Assembly: GCF_001641265.1 (NCBI RefSeq)
Contig: NW_020167532.1
Span: 868,001-932,000 of the forward strand
DNA length: 64,000 bases
DNA from: Pseudogymnoascus destructans
Taxonomy: Eukaryota; Ascomycota; Leotiomycetes; Thelebolales; Thelebolaceae
Reading direction: 5' to 3'
The stretch's first letter is position 1, and the number at the start of each line of letters is the position of its first letter. Below, one piece after another: positions 54,648 through 64,000 of this stretch. The position numbers and the translations under genes are program-made. The notes beneath the pieces were generated by a model. The model saw only the letters and a list, made by a program, of their open reading frames with translations. It was not told the DNA's origin and ran no database searches.

Positions 54648-57600
54648 ATGAACCGCTTCCGCACCAAGAAGAAGGTCAAGGCCGCCGACGAGGCGCCCGC
54701 CCCACCCTCCTACGAATCCGCCGCGCCCACCATGGCGCCCCTGAAACCCACCATGACCTTCCGCCGGAAGAAGGACAAGACGGAGCCCCCCCCGCGCATG
54801 GAGCTCGATCTCGTCAACGCCCTCCCCGCCTCCGACGACTTCCGGACGAGTCTGCTCATGCCGGGCCTCTCGGCCCGCTTCTCCATGCTGCGCGAGCAGG
54901 ACGACCCGACGTCGAAGATTGGGAAGGCGAGCGATGATAGTGTGCTCTTCCCGAAGAGGCAGTCGCGGCTTAACGGTTTTGGCTTTACGCCCCAGGGACT
55001 CAGCGATATTGCGGAGGTGGGATCGATTAGGGAGTCGACGCGACGACCGTTTGCGTTGGATAGGATGGATTCCTTCCAGTCGTCTGCGGGCAGCTCTGAG
55101 ACCGACGCACATGAGAGTATTATGTCACGCGGCAAGCCGGCGGAAGGGAATAACCTATTCGGCGGACGGCAGAAGATCTACAAGATCCCCATGGGCCGAT
55201 CGACATCAATGAGGTCCCTCAATGGCACCGGCGAGTCCAGCGGGCTCGGAGGGCGTGCGCTCTACGGCGATGATGTGAGCCAATCCGCGTTCCAGAAGCT
55301 GAAGGAGCGCGAGCGCGAGCGCGAGGAGAGGGAGAGGGAGAGGGAGAGGCGCAGTAATGAGGAGGCGTATCGCTCAGAGTCGCCCCCGTTGGGGTATAAT
55401 CGCAATCGCGAGACGTCGTCGACGACATCGTCGGGGCCGAATGGGACGCGTATTTCGACGGCGGCGACGTCGGTTACGTCGCAGCGCACGCCTTCTGTGA
55501 CGGGGCCTGCGGTGCCGGGACCTGAGCGCTCATTTACTAAGACGAAGAGACTGTATGAGACGGGTCTGGATCAGCATTTGCATACGCAGCAATTCTCGGC
55601 TGCGAACAGGCTGGATAATCTGTCCCGCCAGGGCAGAAATCTATGCGCGCGCAGCCCCTCACCTGCTGGGTCGCCTGTCCCGTCGCCGATCGAGGGGCCG
55701 AGTTCCAACACAGCGAGACAACCCGGGGTTCCGCTGAGCAGCCCTACACCACCAAATAATGGCGGATTCGACTTCGGCACCAAGCCGACTACCAAGGATG
55801 CGCTGAAGCCATTTGTCACCACGCCGCCCCTGAGTTCGCCTGTCAGTGAATCCGATGACAAGTCAGCCCTGTCGATCCAACCCAACGACAGGGGGAAGGC
55901 TACAGCGCTGGGTGCGTTTACTAAGCCTGCACAGCCATATGATGAGAGGAAATACACCCAAAGGCAGCTGCAGATGCAGCAGGGCCGCGAGACACCACCG
56001 CTGCGCAAACACGCACCCCCTCAATCCTTCCCCCCCAACGCCACGGGCCAGGATACCGCGCCACGCAACCGCGCGGGGTTGAATGCTACATGCCAATCCG
56101 ACCGATCCCCGTCATCATCCACGCAGCGGGAATTCCTACCCCGCGAACGCATGTTCCCGCCCAAGAGAGAGCCGCCGCCAGAGCCACAGCCGCAGTCGGC
56201 GTCGATGGGATCTTTCCTCATGAGTCCTGACGATAGTAGTGCGACTAGTTCGCCCAGGGGGAGCGGCGAGGCGACGGGTACTGTGAACGCGTGGGAGCAG
56301 GCTTCGGCGTATGATGAGTTTGAAGCGCGCGGGCCTGCTCCTGCGCCTGCGCCGCTGGCGACAATGGGGAGGAGAGTGGAGACGGAGCATCCTGCGTTTA
56401 GGTTGAAGTTGAGGGATTTGGATGAGCAGAGGGGGATGCAGAAGGTTAAGGCGCCGCCGCTACCGCAGTCTGCGCCGCAGCAGGCAAAGGTCCCGTCGAA
56501 GACTCCAGAGGACGTCAAAGTCGAGAAGACAAAGGTTGCATCGCCGCTAGACTCACCGACGCTGCCTGGTAGCGGACTGAGCGGGATCATCCGCCAGCAT
56601 CTCCGCAGCGAGAGTAACACCTCTTCCCTCAGCGGCCCGCCCTCCCCTGTTCTGGGACCACAGTACCAGGCGGCGGATTACACCATGAACGGCAACCCCT
56701 GGGACGACCACCCCGCCACTGCCGACAATAATAACGTTTGGGCACCCCACCCCGACATCTATTCCTTCCAACTCACCGCTACGTCCAGCCCAGCACCCAC
56801 CCCTTCCCACTCAACCCCCCGCGCCGCTTCGCCAGCTCCCTCAGACACGCCTTCATGGGAGAAAGCGATAAACCACCACCACAGCCGCGACGCGAGCACG
56901 GAATCCCAACGCGAGCGCGATGATTTCGCCTCCGAGCTCGCTGCGCGCAGAAAGCGGGTGCAGGATAATCTGAGGAGTTTCGCGGAATCGGATCGTCGCT
57001 CCCAGTCCCCCGTTCGTGGGGGGATGGAGACGCCCCCGCAGTCCTCGCAGCGCACGGTATCAGGCGCTGGCCCGACGCCAAGGTCGAACCATCTTAACTT
57101 TATGAAGGGGATGACGAGCCGCGAGTCATTGGTGCCAAGGAGTAGGGATTCGTCGGCGGGTCCGCAGAGTAAAGCCCGGAAGATGCTTGGCATGGGAGGG
57201 GTTGGAGAGAGGACGACGCCGCCGGGGATGATGTACGATGACCACCCTCATCCTAACGCTCCGCATAACCAGCAGCTGCCGCCGCGCTCTCATTATGATT
57301 CTGATTCTGGCACCGGAGGGGGCTATGCGAGTAGTAACTACGATAACCCCGCGCCGCCTAGGAGCGCGCCGTGTGGACCACCTGGTGCTGGACCGGCTGG
57401 TGGTGCTGCGGCGCCGCTGCCGCAGCAGGGGTTGAAGAGTTTCAGGGATAAGAGGCGGGATGCGCAGAGGGAGAGGGAGAGGCAGGTTATGAACCGCCAT
57501 CGCGCGGGGACGGGGGGGAGTGATTCGGATGATTATTTCGGTGCTGCGGGGAGACAACAGCAGCAAGGGATGCAGCAGGGGAGACAGCCCCAGCAGAGGG

Positions 57601-58622
57601 GCGCGCATGCGGGTGCACATGCACAAGGGGAGAGACAGCATCACCCAGCGATGCGCACTCGTTCCCCAAGCCGCGACGCACCACCGGTCAGTTATCGTGC
57701 CCCTCGCGCGGGGAGCGTGGAGAGTGGCCATAACAGCGGAGGGTCGCGACCAGGGACGAGAGAGAGGAGCGGGAGTAACGCCAGCACCCCCGGCTACGGC
57801 GCGCGCGGCGGCGGCGGCGGTGGTGCTGGTGGGCCTGGACGCTTCGGAGGTGAAGGGATGGCTGGTGCGCCGCAGCAGAGGAGTGTGCTGGAGGGCATGG
57901 CGACGATTAATTCACCTACCTTCCCACCTGTTAACTCACCGCCTGCTGTTCCTTTCGCTGGGAATGGGGTGGGGAATGGTGCGCCGAGCCCGAGATCGAG
58001 GAGTGAGAGCAGGTCGCAGGCGCAGCAGCCGTTTCCGGGGATGCAGTTGAATCTTGAGTCGCTGGGGACGGCGTACAGCGCCGCGTCCAACTCTATCCCG
58101 CGACCGAGCCCGGTGGTGCCGTTTGCGGTTAATTCTACGCCTGCTCTCGTTCCTACACTCAACGGCATGCCAGGCGTCTCCGGTCCCACGACTCCGCTAA
58201 CACCTTCGTCGTCAAGTGGGTCGGGAGGTTCAGCAGCCGCAGCATCTGCCTCGGTAGGCGCGGGTGGGAAGGGAAGGAAACGCTCGGTGAATAAGAGGGA
58301 TATCTCCGACCCCGTTTTCGTCTCTACCACCAACAAAGTCTCAACCGTTGAACTGCCCACCAGCCCCGTTAAGGCACAGCCTGTCGCTACGACATTTGCG
58401 GGGATGGGGGTTGGGGGTGGGGATGCCCCGGGGGGGGGGAGCCGGAGGTCCCTGCTATGGACCCTCGGCGCAGGACGAGGACGGGGATGTTTTGGAAGCG
58501 CCGCGATGTCTCCGCTGATGGAGAGGGGGGTGCTGGTGCGGGAGGGGGGGTGCCGACGAGTTCGGTGTTTGAAGCCGATGATGCAACGGCATCTGTGGGT
58601 CCGAGAGCGAGACAGCGGTTGA
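54648..58622 (+). CDS. Large disordered conserved fungal protein; 3' end probably frameshifted
   Basis: One uninterrupted frame of 1324 codons starts MNRFRTKKKVKAADEAPAPP. The first ~180 residues look conserved and ordered in short blocks (..PTMTFRRKKDKTEPPPRMEL.., ..DDFRTSLLMPGLSARFSMLR.., ..RLNGFGFTPQGLSDIAEVGS.., ..GNNLFGGRQKIYKIPMG..). A charged helix EREREREERERERERR follows, and then a long Pro/Ser/Gln-rich part with patches such as ..QAADYTMNGNPWDDHPA.. and ..DDFASELAARRKRVQDNLRS... I know it only as a type of hypothetical protein of filamentous fungi; cortical or signalling roles would be guesses. After a run of ten G (58430-58439) the frame becomes arginine- and cysteine-rich and atypical, while another frame continues plausibly to 58888 (..RQRLRKTSVEGGNLAARARA..). 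One more G in the run would join them. Confidence 0.75.
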   Translation: MNRFRTKKKVKAADEAPAPPSYESAAPTMAPLKPTMTFRRKKDKTEPPPRMELDLVNALPASDDFRTSLLMPGLSARFSMLREQDDPTSKIGKASDDSVLFPKRQSRLNGFGFTPQGLSDIAEVGSIRESTRRPFALDRMDSFQSSAGSSETDAHESIMSRGKPAEGNNLFGGRQKIYKIPMGRSTSMRSLNGTGESSGLGGRALYGDDVSQSAFQKLKEREREREERERERERRSNEEAYRSESPPLGYNRNRETSSTTSSGPNGTRISTAATSVTSQRTPSVTGPAVPGPERSFTKTKRLYETGLDQHLHTQQFSAANRLDNLSRQGRNLCARSPSPAGSPVPSPIEGPSSNTARQPGVPLSSPTPPNNGGFDFGTKPTTKDALKPFVTTPPLSSPVSESDDKSALSIQPNDRGKATALGAFTKPAQPYDERKYTQRQLQMQQGRETPPLRKHAPPQSFPPNATGQDTAPRNRAGLNATCQSDRSPSSSTQREFLPRERMFPPKREPPPEPQPQSASMGSFLMSPDDSSATSSPRGSGEATGTVNAWEQASAYDEFEARGPAPAPAPLATMGRRVETEHPAFRLKLRDLDEQRGMQKVKAPPLPQSAPQQAKVPSKTPEDVKVEKTKVASPLDSPTLPGSGLSGIIRQHLRSESNTSSLSGPPSPVLGPQYQAADYTMNGNPWDDHPATADNNNVWAPHPDIYSFQLTATSSPAPTPSHSTPRAASPAPSDTPSWEKAINHHHSRDASTESQRERDDFASELAARRKRVQDNLRSFAESDRRSQSPVRGGMETPPQSSQRTVSGAGPTPRSNHLNFMKGMTSRESLVPRSRDSSAGPQSKARKMLGMGGVGERTTPPGMMYDDHPHPNAPHNQQLPPRSHYDSDSGTGGGYASSNYDNPAPPRSAPCGPPGAGPAGGAAAPLPQQGLKSFRDKRRDAQRERERQVMNRHRAGTGGSDSDDYFGAAGRQQQQGMQQGRQPQQRGAHAGAHAQGERQHHPAMRTRSPSRDAPPVSYRAPRAGSVESGHNSGGSRPGTRERSGSNASTPGYGARGGGGGGAGGPGRFGGEGMAGAPQQRSVLEGMATINSPTFPPVNSPPAVPFAGNGVGNGAPSPRSRSESRSQAQQPFPGMQLNLESLGTAYSAASNSIPRPSPVVPFAVNSTPALVPTLNGMPGVSGPTTPLTPSSSSGSGGSAAAASASVGAGGKGRKRSVNKRDISDPVFVSTTNKVSTVELPTSPVKAQPVATTFAGMGVGGGDAPGGGSRRSLLWTLGAGRGRGCFGSAAMSPLMERGVLVREGGCRRVRCLKPMMQRHLWVRERDSG

Positions 58623-58888
58623 GGAAGACGAGTGTCGAGGGTGGGAACCTGGCTGCGAGAGCGAGAGCCGCGGCTGGGGGGCAGGGAGGGTTGACGGTGG
58701 AGAGGGTGCCGATGGCTGTTAGTGCTGGGGTTGGGGGGTTTCCTGGTAGGGGACAGGGGGAGGGGGGGGGGTGGGGGGATGTTTTAATTATGTGTGATTG
58801 GTATAGAGAGGGATGGAGGGAGGGGGAGGGGGGGGGATGGGGGGCACAAGCTGGTCTTGTATATATATATGTATTTGTGGATATATGA
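58623..58888 (+). other. Probable true C-terminus of the 54648 gene in another frame
   Basis: The frame that starts at 58457 stays open to 58888 and includes WKRRDVSADGEGGAG and RLRKTSVEGGNLAARARAAA, in the compositional style of the large protein. It becomes low-complexity (Gly-rich) towards the end, so the exact stop is unsure. Confidence 0.4.
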
Positions 58889-60292
58889 TGGATGGCTATG
58901 GCTTGTAGTGGCTTGATAGAGGGGGATGTATGGAATAAGAAGTTTCTTCACCTGTGTTATATGCTTGGCTGAGTGAGTGAGTTGAGCGAGTGAGTTGAGC
59001 GAGTGAGAAAGTGAGGGTGCGAGCGAGGGAGTGAAAAGGGGGTAGTCTCGCGGCTAAGCTCAGCAGCGCCCAATACCAAACTATTTAAAGACCCCCCCTA
59101 GAGCGAGGAGAGAGAGAGAGAGAGAGACGAGACGAGACACTCTCATTAGATCATCCACATTCCGTAGCTGCTGTCTAAGCAGGAGGCAGGGATTTGGCGA
59201 TGGGCTGATAGTGTGTGGTGTGCGTGTGTGCGTGTCGTGGGTGAGGAGGTTGGGTTTGTGTGGTTTTGGTTTGGCGGGAGAGGGGGTGGGTGAGAAGGGG
59301 GATTTGGTGACGGGAGGGAAGACTCTGTGTTGGGTTGACAACAACAGACTCGCGGCGGAGGCAGAGGCAGGTGAGTGGCAGCGGTGATAGCCCCCCCCCC
59401 CCCCCCCCCCGTTTCACTTCTCCACCACGGCATCGATGTTGTGAGCGTGGAGGGGAGTGGAAAAAAGGGGGGGGGGGGGGGTCATGTGCCGTACGATGCT
59501 GATGGTTGGTGTGTGTGTGTTGTGGGGGGGATGGGTGGTATTATAGGTGAGAACGCGGTGGGGGGGGGGGGGGGGGTAAAAATCGTATTTATAGTATGTC
59601 TCTACATGGCTTGATTGATAGAGAAGCCCGGGGGGGGGAGTGTATGGAATAAGAAACCCCTTAAATCAACACACCCGTGCTATCCCCATGATCGACTGGG
59701 GGTATAAGGAGGCGAGTGGTCGGGGAGTAGGAGAGACTAGGGACGATGGAGCGTGGATACTCGATAACCCCCCAACGACCGAAGAAGACGCCTGAACGGA
59801 TGATAAGGCGTGGTCTTGGTCGTGGTGGTGATAAAGACGGTGGTGACAGCACTTCCCCCCCTTCCTCGGCGGCGCCTCCACACCACGCCTCATGGTCGAC
59901 GTCAAAACCGGCGCGTGGGCGTAGACAGCTGCGGAAAGGGGCACAGGTAGATGTATGGCTGCTCCAAATAATACCGCGAGCTGCCTGTACGTGTCAATTT
60001 GGTGGGTGGTTTTGTAGACGAGGGGGAGGGGTTTTTAAAGGGGGGGGGGGGATGGCTTTATGCGGGTTTGTTGTGTGTGGTAGGATGGGGATGGGGATGG
60101 AGATCGATGGCGGGGAGGTGGAAGGGGGATTGGGGAGGGATGGGGGGATGAGGGTGTGTGAGGCTTTGAAGCAGCATCGCCTGGGGAAGGGAGGGGGAAG
60201 GTGGGATGCTCCTCGCTGCTCGCACGCACTATATATCCCCCCCCTAAACACACATTCACGTCACGCCATACGCCATAGAAATCCTACAAGAA
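58889..60292. repeat. Gene-poor region with simple repeats and G/C homopolymers
   Basis: The region holds a GAGTGAGTTGAGC minisatellite (58972-59015), a GA run (59107-59126), C20 (59391-59410), G15 (59467-59481), G17 (59560-59576) and G12 (60040-60051). No frame has convincing coding features. Homopolymer lengths may be assembly estimates. Confidence 0.6.
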
Positions 60293-60771
60293 ATGTTGAG
60301 ATCTGCAGTGGCCTGTTGGAGTAGTAGCGGTCTTGTGCTCGTTATACCTTGTGAGAAGGGGGTGGTTGAGCTGGTGGTTGGAAGAGGGATGCCCTGTTGG
60401 CTCATCCACGCTTGGTTTATGGGGGGGTTGAGGCTTGGGGGTTGAGGCTTGAGGCTTGGGGGTTGATGGGGTTGTTGGTTGTAGTGTGGCGAGGGGGTTG
60501 TATCCTTACTTGGGGGTTTTGGGCGGTTTAGTGTGCTGGTTTGGGGCTTTTTGTGTCAAGGGTGAAGGTGTGCGGGATTGGGGTGGGGGTGGGTTGATAG
60601 GTAGGAGACGGTGGGATGTTAAAGGGGGGGGATATGAGGTTTTGACATGAGTATCCCCGGGGGAGTCAGGGAGGTGGGATAGTCGTGCTCATGCTCGTAT
60701 ATATTACACTATATAAGACTCCCCTCTACCTCTGCACCGTCTCTATTGGTGTAGACAACGCTTGGGAGGAG

Positions 60772-60906
60772 ATGAGGGTGACGGTGATGGTGGTCAAGAT
60801 CAACCAAACAGCTAGGGAAATGATCCACAAAATAATCGACCACATCACAATGACAAAAGCGTGCATATCTGAAATGTCAGAGGCAGAGTTCAAGGCCACG
60901 CTCTAA
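60772..60906 (+). CDS. Possible short gene, 44 aa, unknown
   Basis: An ATG at 60772 opens MRVTVMVVKINQTAREMIHK and continues with IIDHITMTKACISEMSEAEF before a TAA. The composition is balanced and helix-forming, unlike the low-complexity surroundings. A TATA-like CACTATATAAG lies about 60 bp upstream (60707-60717), followed by a pyrimidine-rich stretch (actcccctctacctctgc). No family is known and a chance frame cannot be excluded. Confidence 0.25.
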   Translation: MRVTVMVVKINQTAREMIHKIIDHITMTKACISEMSEAEFKATL

Positions 60907-60942
60907 GAGGTTGGCAAATCGAGCCAAAGTTGCTGGACAGAA

Positions 60943-61119
60943 ATGAGATCGGAATCAGAGATAGTGGTGGTGGGCGGTGACAACAGTCGCATGGATGGAG
61001 ACGGTGACAGACACGGCGGAGACATTACCATTTTATGCCCGTGTGTGCTTATTTGGGGGATGGGGATGGAGAATATCTGGGTGGATGTGTTTGACTATGT
61101 CACCAGATTGGTTAAATAG
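60943..61119 (+). CDS. Possible short frame, 58 aa, unknown
   Basis: An ATG at 60943 opens MRSESEIVVVGGDNSRMDGD and goes on to ..ENIWVDVFDYVTRLVK and a TAG. It follows the 60772 frame within 40 bp and could be a second exon or a decayed remainder of the same gene. The evidence is only the unbiased composition of the frame. Confidence 0.15.
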   Translation: MRSESEIVVVGGDNSRMDGDGDRHGGDITILCPCVLIWGMGMENIWVDVFDYVTRLVK

Positions 61120-61284
61120 ATGGGAGATGGGAAGAGAAAAAGGGAAAAGCGGAAAGAAGGAAAAAAGAGGAGATGCATGTAACATGAGTCTCTTCAACGA
61201 ATGAAATATTACTCGAGCGAGGCAGACTAAGCGCGGTTTTCGTGCTCATACACTATATACTCTACACACAGACTTTATTTACTC

Positions 61285-61530
61285 ATGTGCCTCTCTGCAA
61301 GGAGAGAAACAACGAAACCTTCGTTGTCTGAGGGGTACTTGGTTCTCGTACAACGCTACACTATATATTCTCCGATCATATCCGTTGTATGGCACCAAAA
61401 AGAATACCACTACCATCTCAGATGGCGGCCGGCGCTTGTGTTGCGGTCGGTGTTGGAGGGGATTGAATGGGCGATGAGTTGGAAGGGGACTGGGTTTGAG
61501 AGGGGAGGAGAGACGACGGTAGGGGGGTGA
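61285..61530 (+). CDS. Possible short gene, 81 aa, unknown
   Basis: An ATG at 61285 starts MCLSARRETTKPSLSEGYLV. A TATA-like CACTATATACT lies about 35 bp upstream (61249-61259). A second CACTATATA sits inside the frame (61360), which argues that either the motif or the frame is coincidental. No family is recognised. Confidence 0.2.
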   Translation: MCLSARRETTKPSLSEGYLVLVQRYTIYSPIISVVWHQKEYHYHLRWRPALVLRSVLEGIEWAMSWKGTGFERGGETTVGG

Positions 61531-61677
61531 ACGGTGACAGGAAGAGCGGTGGCGGGGTGAGAGTGATAGCAATCCACCGCGACAGCAGTCCGCATAACAT
61601 CCTGTCACTCTTCATCTACGCATCACCGCTGCCGCTGCCATACTCCGAGTTAGCGGTCTTAAACACCTCGGCCATGA

Positions 61678-61869
61678 TCACAACGTAAGTCGTTCAAAGA
61701 AAGGGTTGGTGGTGAAGAAAAGAAGTGAGCTGGAAGTTGAAGTAAGAAATGGGTTCTGTTCGCTAGAAGCCACTGTAATATCCTTGGGGCAGTCGATACA
61801 GATGAACAAGGGATTCGGGTCTGGGGCTTGGTTCTGGCCTGCGCTGACTGATCTATGGAAATGGGCCAT
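61678..61869 (-). CDS. Possible short gene, 63 aa, unknown
   Basis: The minus-strand ATG at 61869 has a strong context (cacaccATGG) and opens MAHFHRSVSAGQNQAPDPNP, followed by ..LFICIDCPKDITVASSEQ.. and a hydrophobic Phe-rich end. Upstream on the same strand are a CT- and C-rich leader of about 120 bases and a TATATA box (61996-62001), the layout of a fungal core promoter. I recognise no domain; the CxxC (FICIDCPKD) is the only notable motif. Confidence 0.3.
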   Translation of the reverse strand: MAHFHRSVSAGQNQAPDPNPLFICIDCPKDITVASSEQNPFLTSTSSSLLFFTTNPFFERLTL

Positions 61870-63320
61870 GGTGTGAGATCTGGGGTTTGAGGGTGTGGGT
61901 TGGAGTGTGGCGGGTGGGTTCTGGAGGCTGGAAGGAATAGGGGAGTGTGGGAGGAGGGAGCGGCGAAGGAGAGTGTTGATGCGGTGGTGATTTGGTATAT
62001 ATGCGAGCGCCCCGATGTCTCTTTTTGCCCAGAGATGAGCGAGCAAATCTACACCCCAGGAGGACTGGGGAGATTGTCTCGGAGCTCCATAAGCTGACAA
62101 CAGTGATGGAACAGCTCTTTGACGAGGAGTTCTAGGACCCACCCGCCTGCTGCACTCCCGGTAGTACCATAGCGAACGGTGGCAGGAGAGAAGCGAGCGG
62201 CGACAGCTTTACCAACAGCGACGGCAACAGTGCGGCGACAGCCACCCACATTGCCCGGTCCTTCATCACCGGCCTCCATCAGGCCATGTTTCCTTAAGCT
62301 ATGGACGGCGCAATCGGTGGGGTTCTTGCGCGCCCACTAGATCGGCGGCGGCAGTGTCGGGATATATTGGTTGGAGGTGGGTGTGGAAGTTAGCTGATTC
62401 TATTATAGTTAGCTGCAGCTACCTTCCCTCCGACTCATCCTTCCCCGCTATAATACTCCACGCCCTCTCTTGGTGACACTGTTCTCAATCTCTTCAAATG
62501 GGCGAAACAAGGGTTTGGTGATGGTGCCATTGCCGTATCTACGCCTCTAAAAACCGTGCCGGTGATATGACTTTGAATATGCATGTTCATACCGATCCTA
62601 TACAGTAGTAGAGTTGACAGTTATTATAATAAGCTACACTATCCAGCCAGGCGTCGTCTCCAGCGCGCTCGGGCCAAGCAGTAACCCGCAATGCGCTAGT
62701 GGGTGGGGCAGCGGGGCGGCGGGTGTCGTCACTTAGCTTGGGCTGGGTGACCCTCACCTTTATTGATACGGTAACTTTTTTTTGACGACGACGACGACGA
62801 CACGATACGCGCAGGATACGAAGCGACGACTGGATGTTGTAGTGTGCGATATAGGAGGAAGCAGCAAGTGTGAAATATAAGAGGGAAAGAGCGACCGAGA
62901 GAGACGCGAGGGAAAGAGCTAAGGACCGAAATATCGAAAGAAGGAAAGAACGAAGGGGGAAAGGGGGAAGGAGCGAAGGAGGGGAATAAGGCAAGGGGGA
63001 AGGAACGAAGGAGGGACAGAGGGAAGGAGCGGGGAAGGTAGCTGAAGCTGGACTAGAGCTTCAACTCGAGGATAGGACATAGCGCGAAGACGAGGCGCAA
63101 GAATACGGTACTGCACGAGACAACACAAGGCCGCACAGCTCATAAGCTTCGAGTCGAGACGAAAGGGCCGGCGCACGCAGCGGATGCAGATATACCCCAA
63201 GCCCAGCACGACTTCACGCGAACGAATTGCACGGAAGAGAGACGCATACACCTCGCGCTACACGCTCTGCGGGACGCAAGGGAGGAGCAGATATACAGAT
63301 AAGCACACACAACGCCCACC
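61870..63320. other. Gene-poor region, then promoter of the PXA gene
   Basis: There are short frames only. One plus-strand frame around 62045-62130 reads ..RRTGEIVSELHKLTTVMEQL.. and stops at a TAG (62130); it then stays open to 62297 (..SAATATHIARSFITGLHQAM..), which may be a decayed exon. A GAC microsatellite is at 62784-62801. The last 200 bases before 63321 are the leader of the next gene. Confidence 0.35.
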
Positions 63321-64000
63321 ATGGCACCCTCACGCACCACCACCTCTCACGCACCACCATCCTCCACTACATCCATAAAACCCACCAGAGCGACTCCGTC
63401 ACCCGCCCCCCGAGCACCACAACCAACGCAGGCTCAACTCCTCGTCGCCCTCTCCCCCGCCGCAACCAGCGCCCTCATCCGACGCACCCTTCACCCCACC
63501 GCCTCAAAAGACACTCCCCTCTCGTCCCTCCTCAAACCTCTCACGGGAGACAAGGATGTGGATTTTGAGATATATGCCCTGCTGGCGGTGGTGATGCGGG
63601 AGTTTGTGGTGAAGTGGTATGGAAACATAACAGGGGATCCCGGGTTTGTGGGGGAGATTGGAGAGTTAGTGGAAGGGGTTGTGAGGAAGGGCTGGGGGAG
63701 GCTCGGGGAGAGGAGGAGGGATAATGGGGGATGGGGAGGGGTGGTTGTTGAGGTTGGGGGAGTTGTGGGAGAAGTAGGGAGGGGGCATGTTGATGGTGAG
63801 TTTGATTTTTATTGTTTGCGAGTGGCCGGGGAATAGGGGAGAGCGATGAACGGCTACGAGGGAACGGCGCAAAGCATTCACAAGTACATCAGCTAACAAA
63901 CCCGCCAGCATACTGCACCGCCCACACAAGCCGCCTCCCACCCCCTTATGCCGCCTCACCCCGCCAGATATACCACGCCCTCCACCCTCACCCCGCGCTC
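63321..64000 (+). CDS. PXA-domain protein, 5' part (runs off the window)
   Basis: The visible part is join(63321..63795, 63909..>64000). The start caccATGGCA gives MAPSRTTTSHAPPSSTTSIK, a disordered Pro/Thr/Ser leader. A PXA domain begins at about residue 45: ..QLLVALSPAATSALIRRTLH.., DKDVDFEIYALLAVVMREFV, VKWYGNITGDPGFVGEIGEL. The 113-bp intron starts GTGAGT and ends CCAG; splicing restores GHVDAYCTAHTSRLPPPYAA and SPRQIYHALHPHPAL, the conserved RHVxxYxxAhxr..YHxLxPHpAL region of PXA proteins. Such proteins (sorting-nexin-related, Pxa1/Mdm1-like) act at endosome or ER membranes. The middle of the domain is unusually Gly/Val-rich, so a further short intron near 63690-63780 is possible. Confidence 0.75.

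Noticed and set aside
57126..57731. Minus-strand frame of about 200 codons inside the 54648 gene
   Set aside because: It is antisense to a longer, better supported frame, Arg/Pro-rich and without motifs; an effect of the GC-rich host frame.

Overview
The window is from a filamentous ascomycete (Pezizomycotina) nuclear chromosome. The housekeeping genes are fungal in type. Their introns are short (about 50-100 bp), begin with GT (often GTAWGT or GTACGT) and end in AG, and several carry a CTAAC/CTAAT-like branch point. Promoters are pyrimidine-rich and the mobile elements are typical of fungal genomes. Two compartments alternate: transposon-rich DNA with AT-rich stretches, and compact gene-rich DNA. 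All assignments come from reading the sequence; no database search was possible.

Positions 1-23,700 are a nested transposon island. A repeat family with ends TGTCATACTGACATTC...CCATTACA (936 bp when complete, probably a solo LTR) occurs again and again (1142-2077, 2078-2978, 10323-11231, plus fragments). Around it lie a Mutator-like element with a 9-bp target duplication (4496-5953) that carries a deleted pogo/Fot1 element, a 1-kb element with ~95-bp inverted ends (6386-7430), a truncated Copia element, a hAT fragment, a palindromic element, parts of a Gypsy element, a broken Tc1/mariner transposase, and a 5.2-kb structure (17484-22674) with 611-bp, near-identical inverted arms enclosing an internally deleted Gypsy element. 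AT-rich gene-free DNA (1-292, 4375-4495, 5963-6385, 7431-7856, 22741-23400) is compatible with repeat-induced point mutation.

Positions 23,900-48,750 hold ten genes that look intact: a glutamine-rich conserved protein, an EFM4-type protein lysine methyltransferase, the PP2A scaffold subunit (TPD3 type), the phenylalanyl-tRNA synthetase beta subunit, a myotubularin-type PI3P phosphatase (YMR1 type), ribosomal protein uS3, a NIPA-type magnesium transporter, a long acidic repeat protein, coatomer delta (RET2 type) and APC4. They serve translation, signalling, vesicle traffic and cell-cycle control; nothing suggests a metabolic cluster, and most pairs are divergent or convergent.

Positions 48,950-52,350 are a second, smaller transposon island: a hAT end interrupted by a pogo/Tigger-like element, then two fused inverted copies of the 936-bp repeat, then a decayed DDE transposase. 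From 52,700 to 53,800 there are minisatellites. A large disordered conserved protein follows at 54,648, with a likely homopolymer frameshift near its 3' end. Positions 58,900-63,300 are gene-poor and full of G/C homopolymers, with a few possible short genes. A PXA-domain gene begins at 63,321 and runs off the window.
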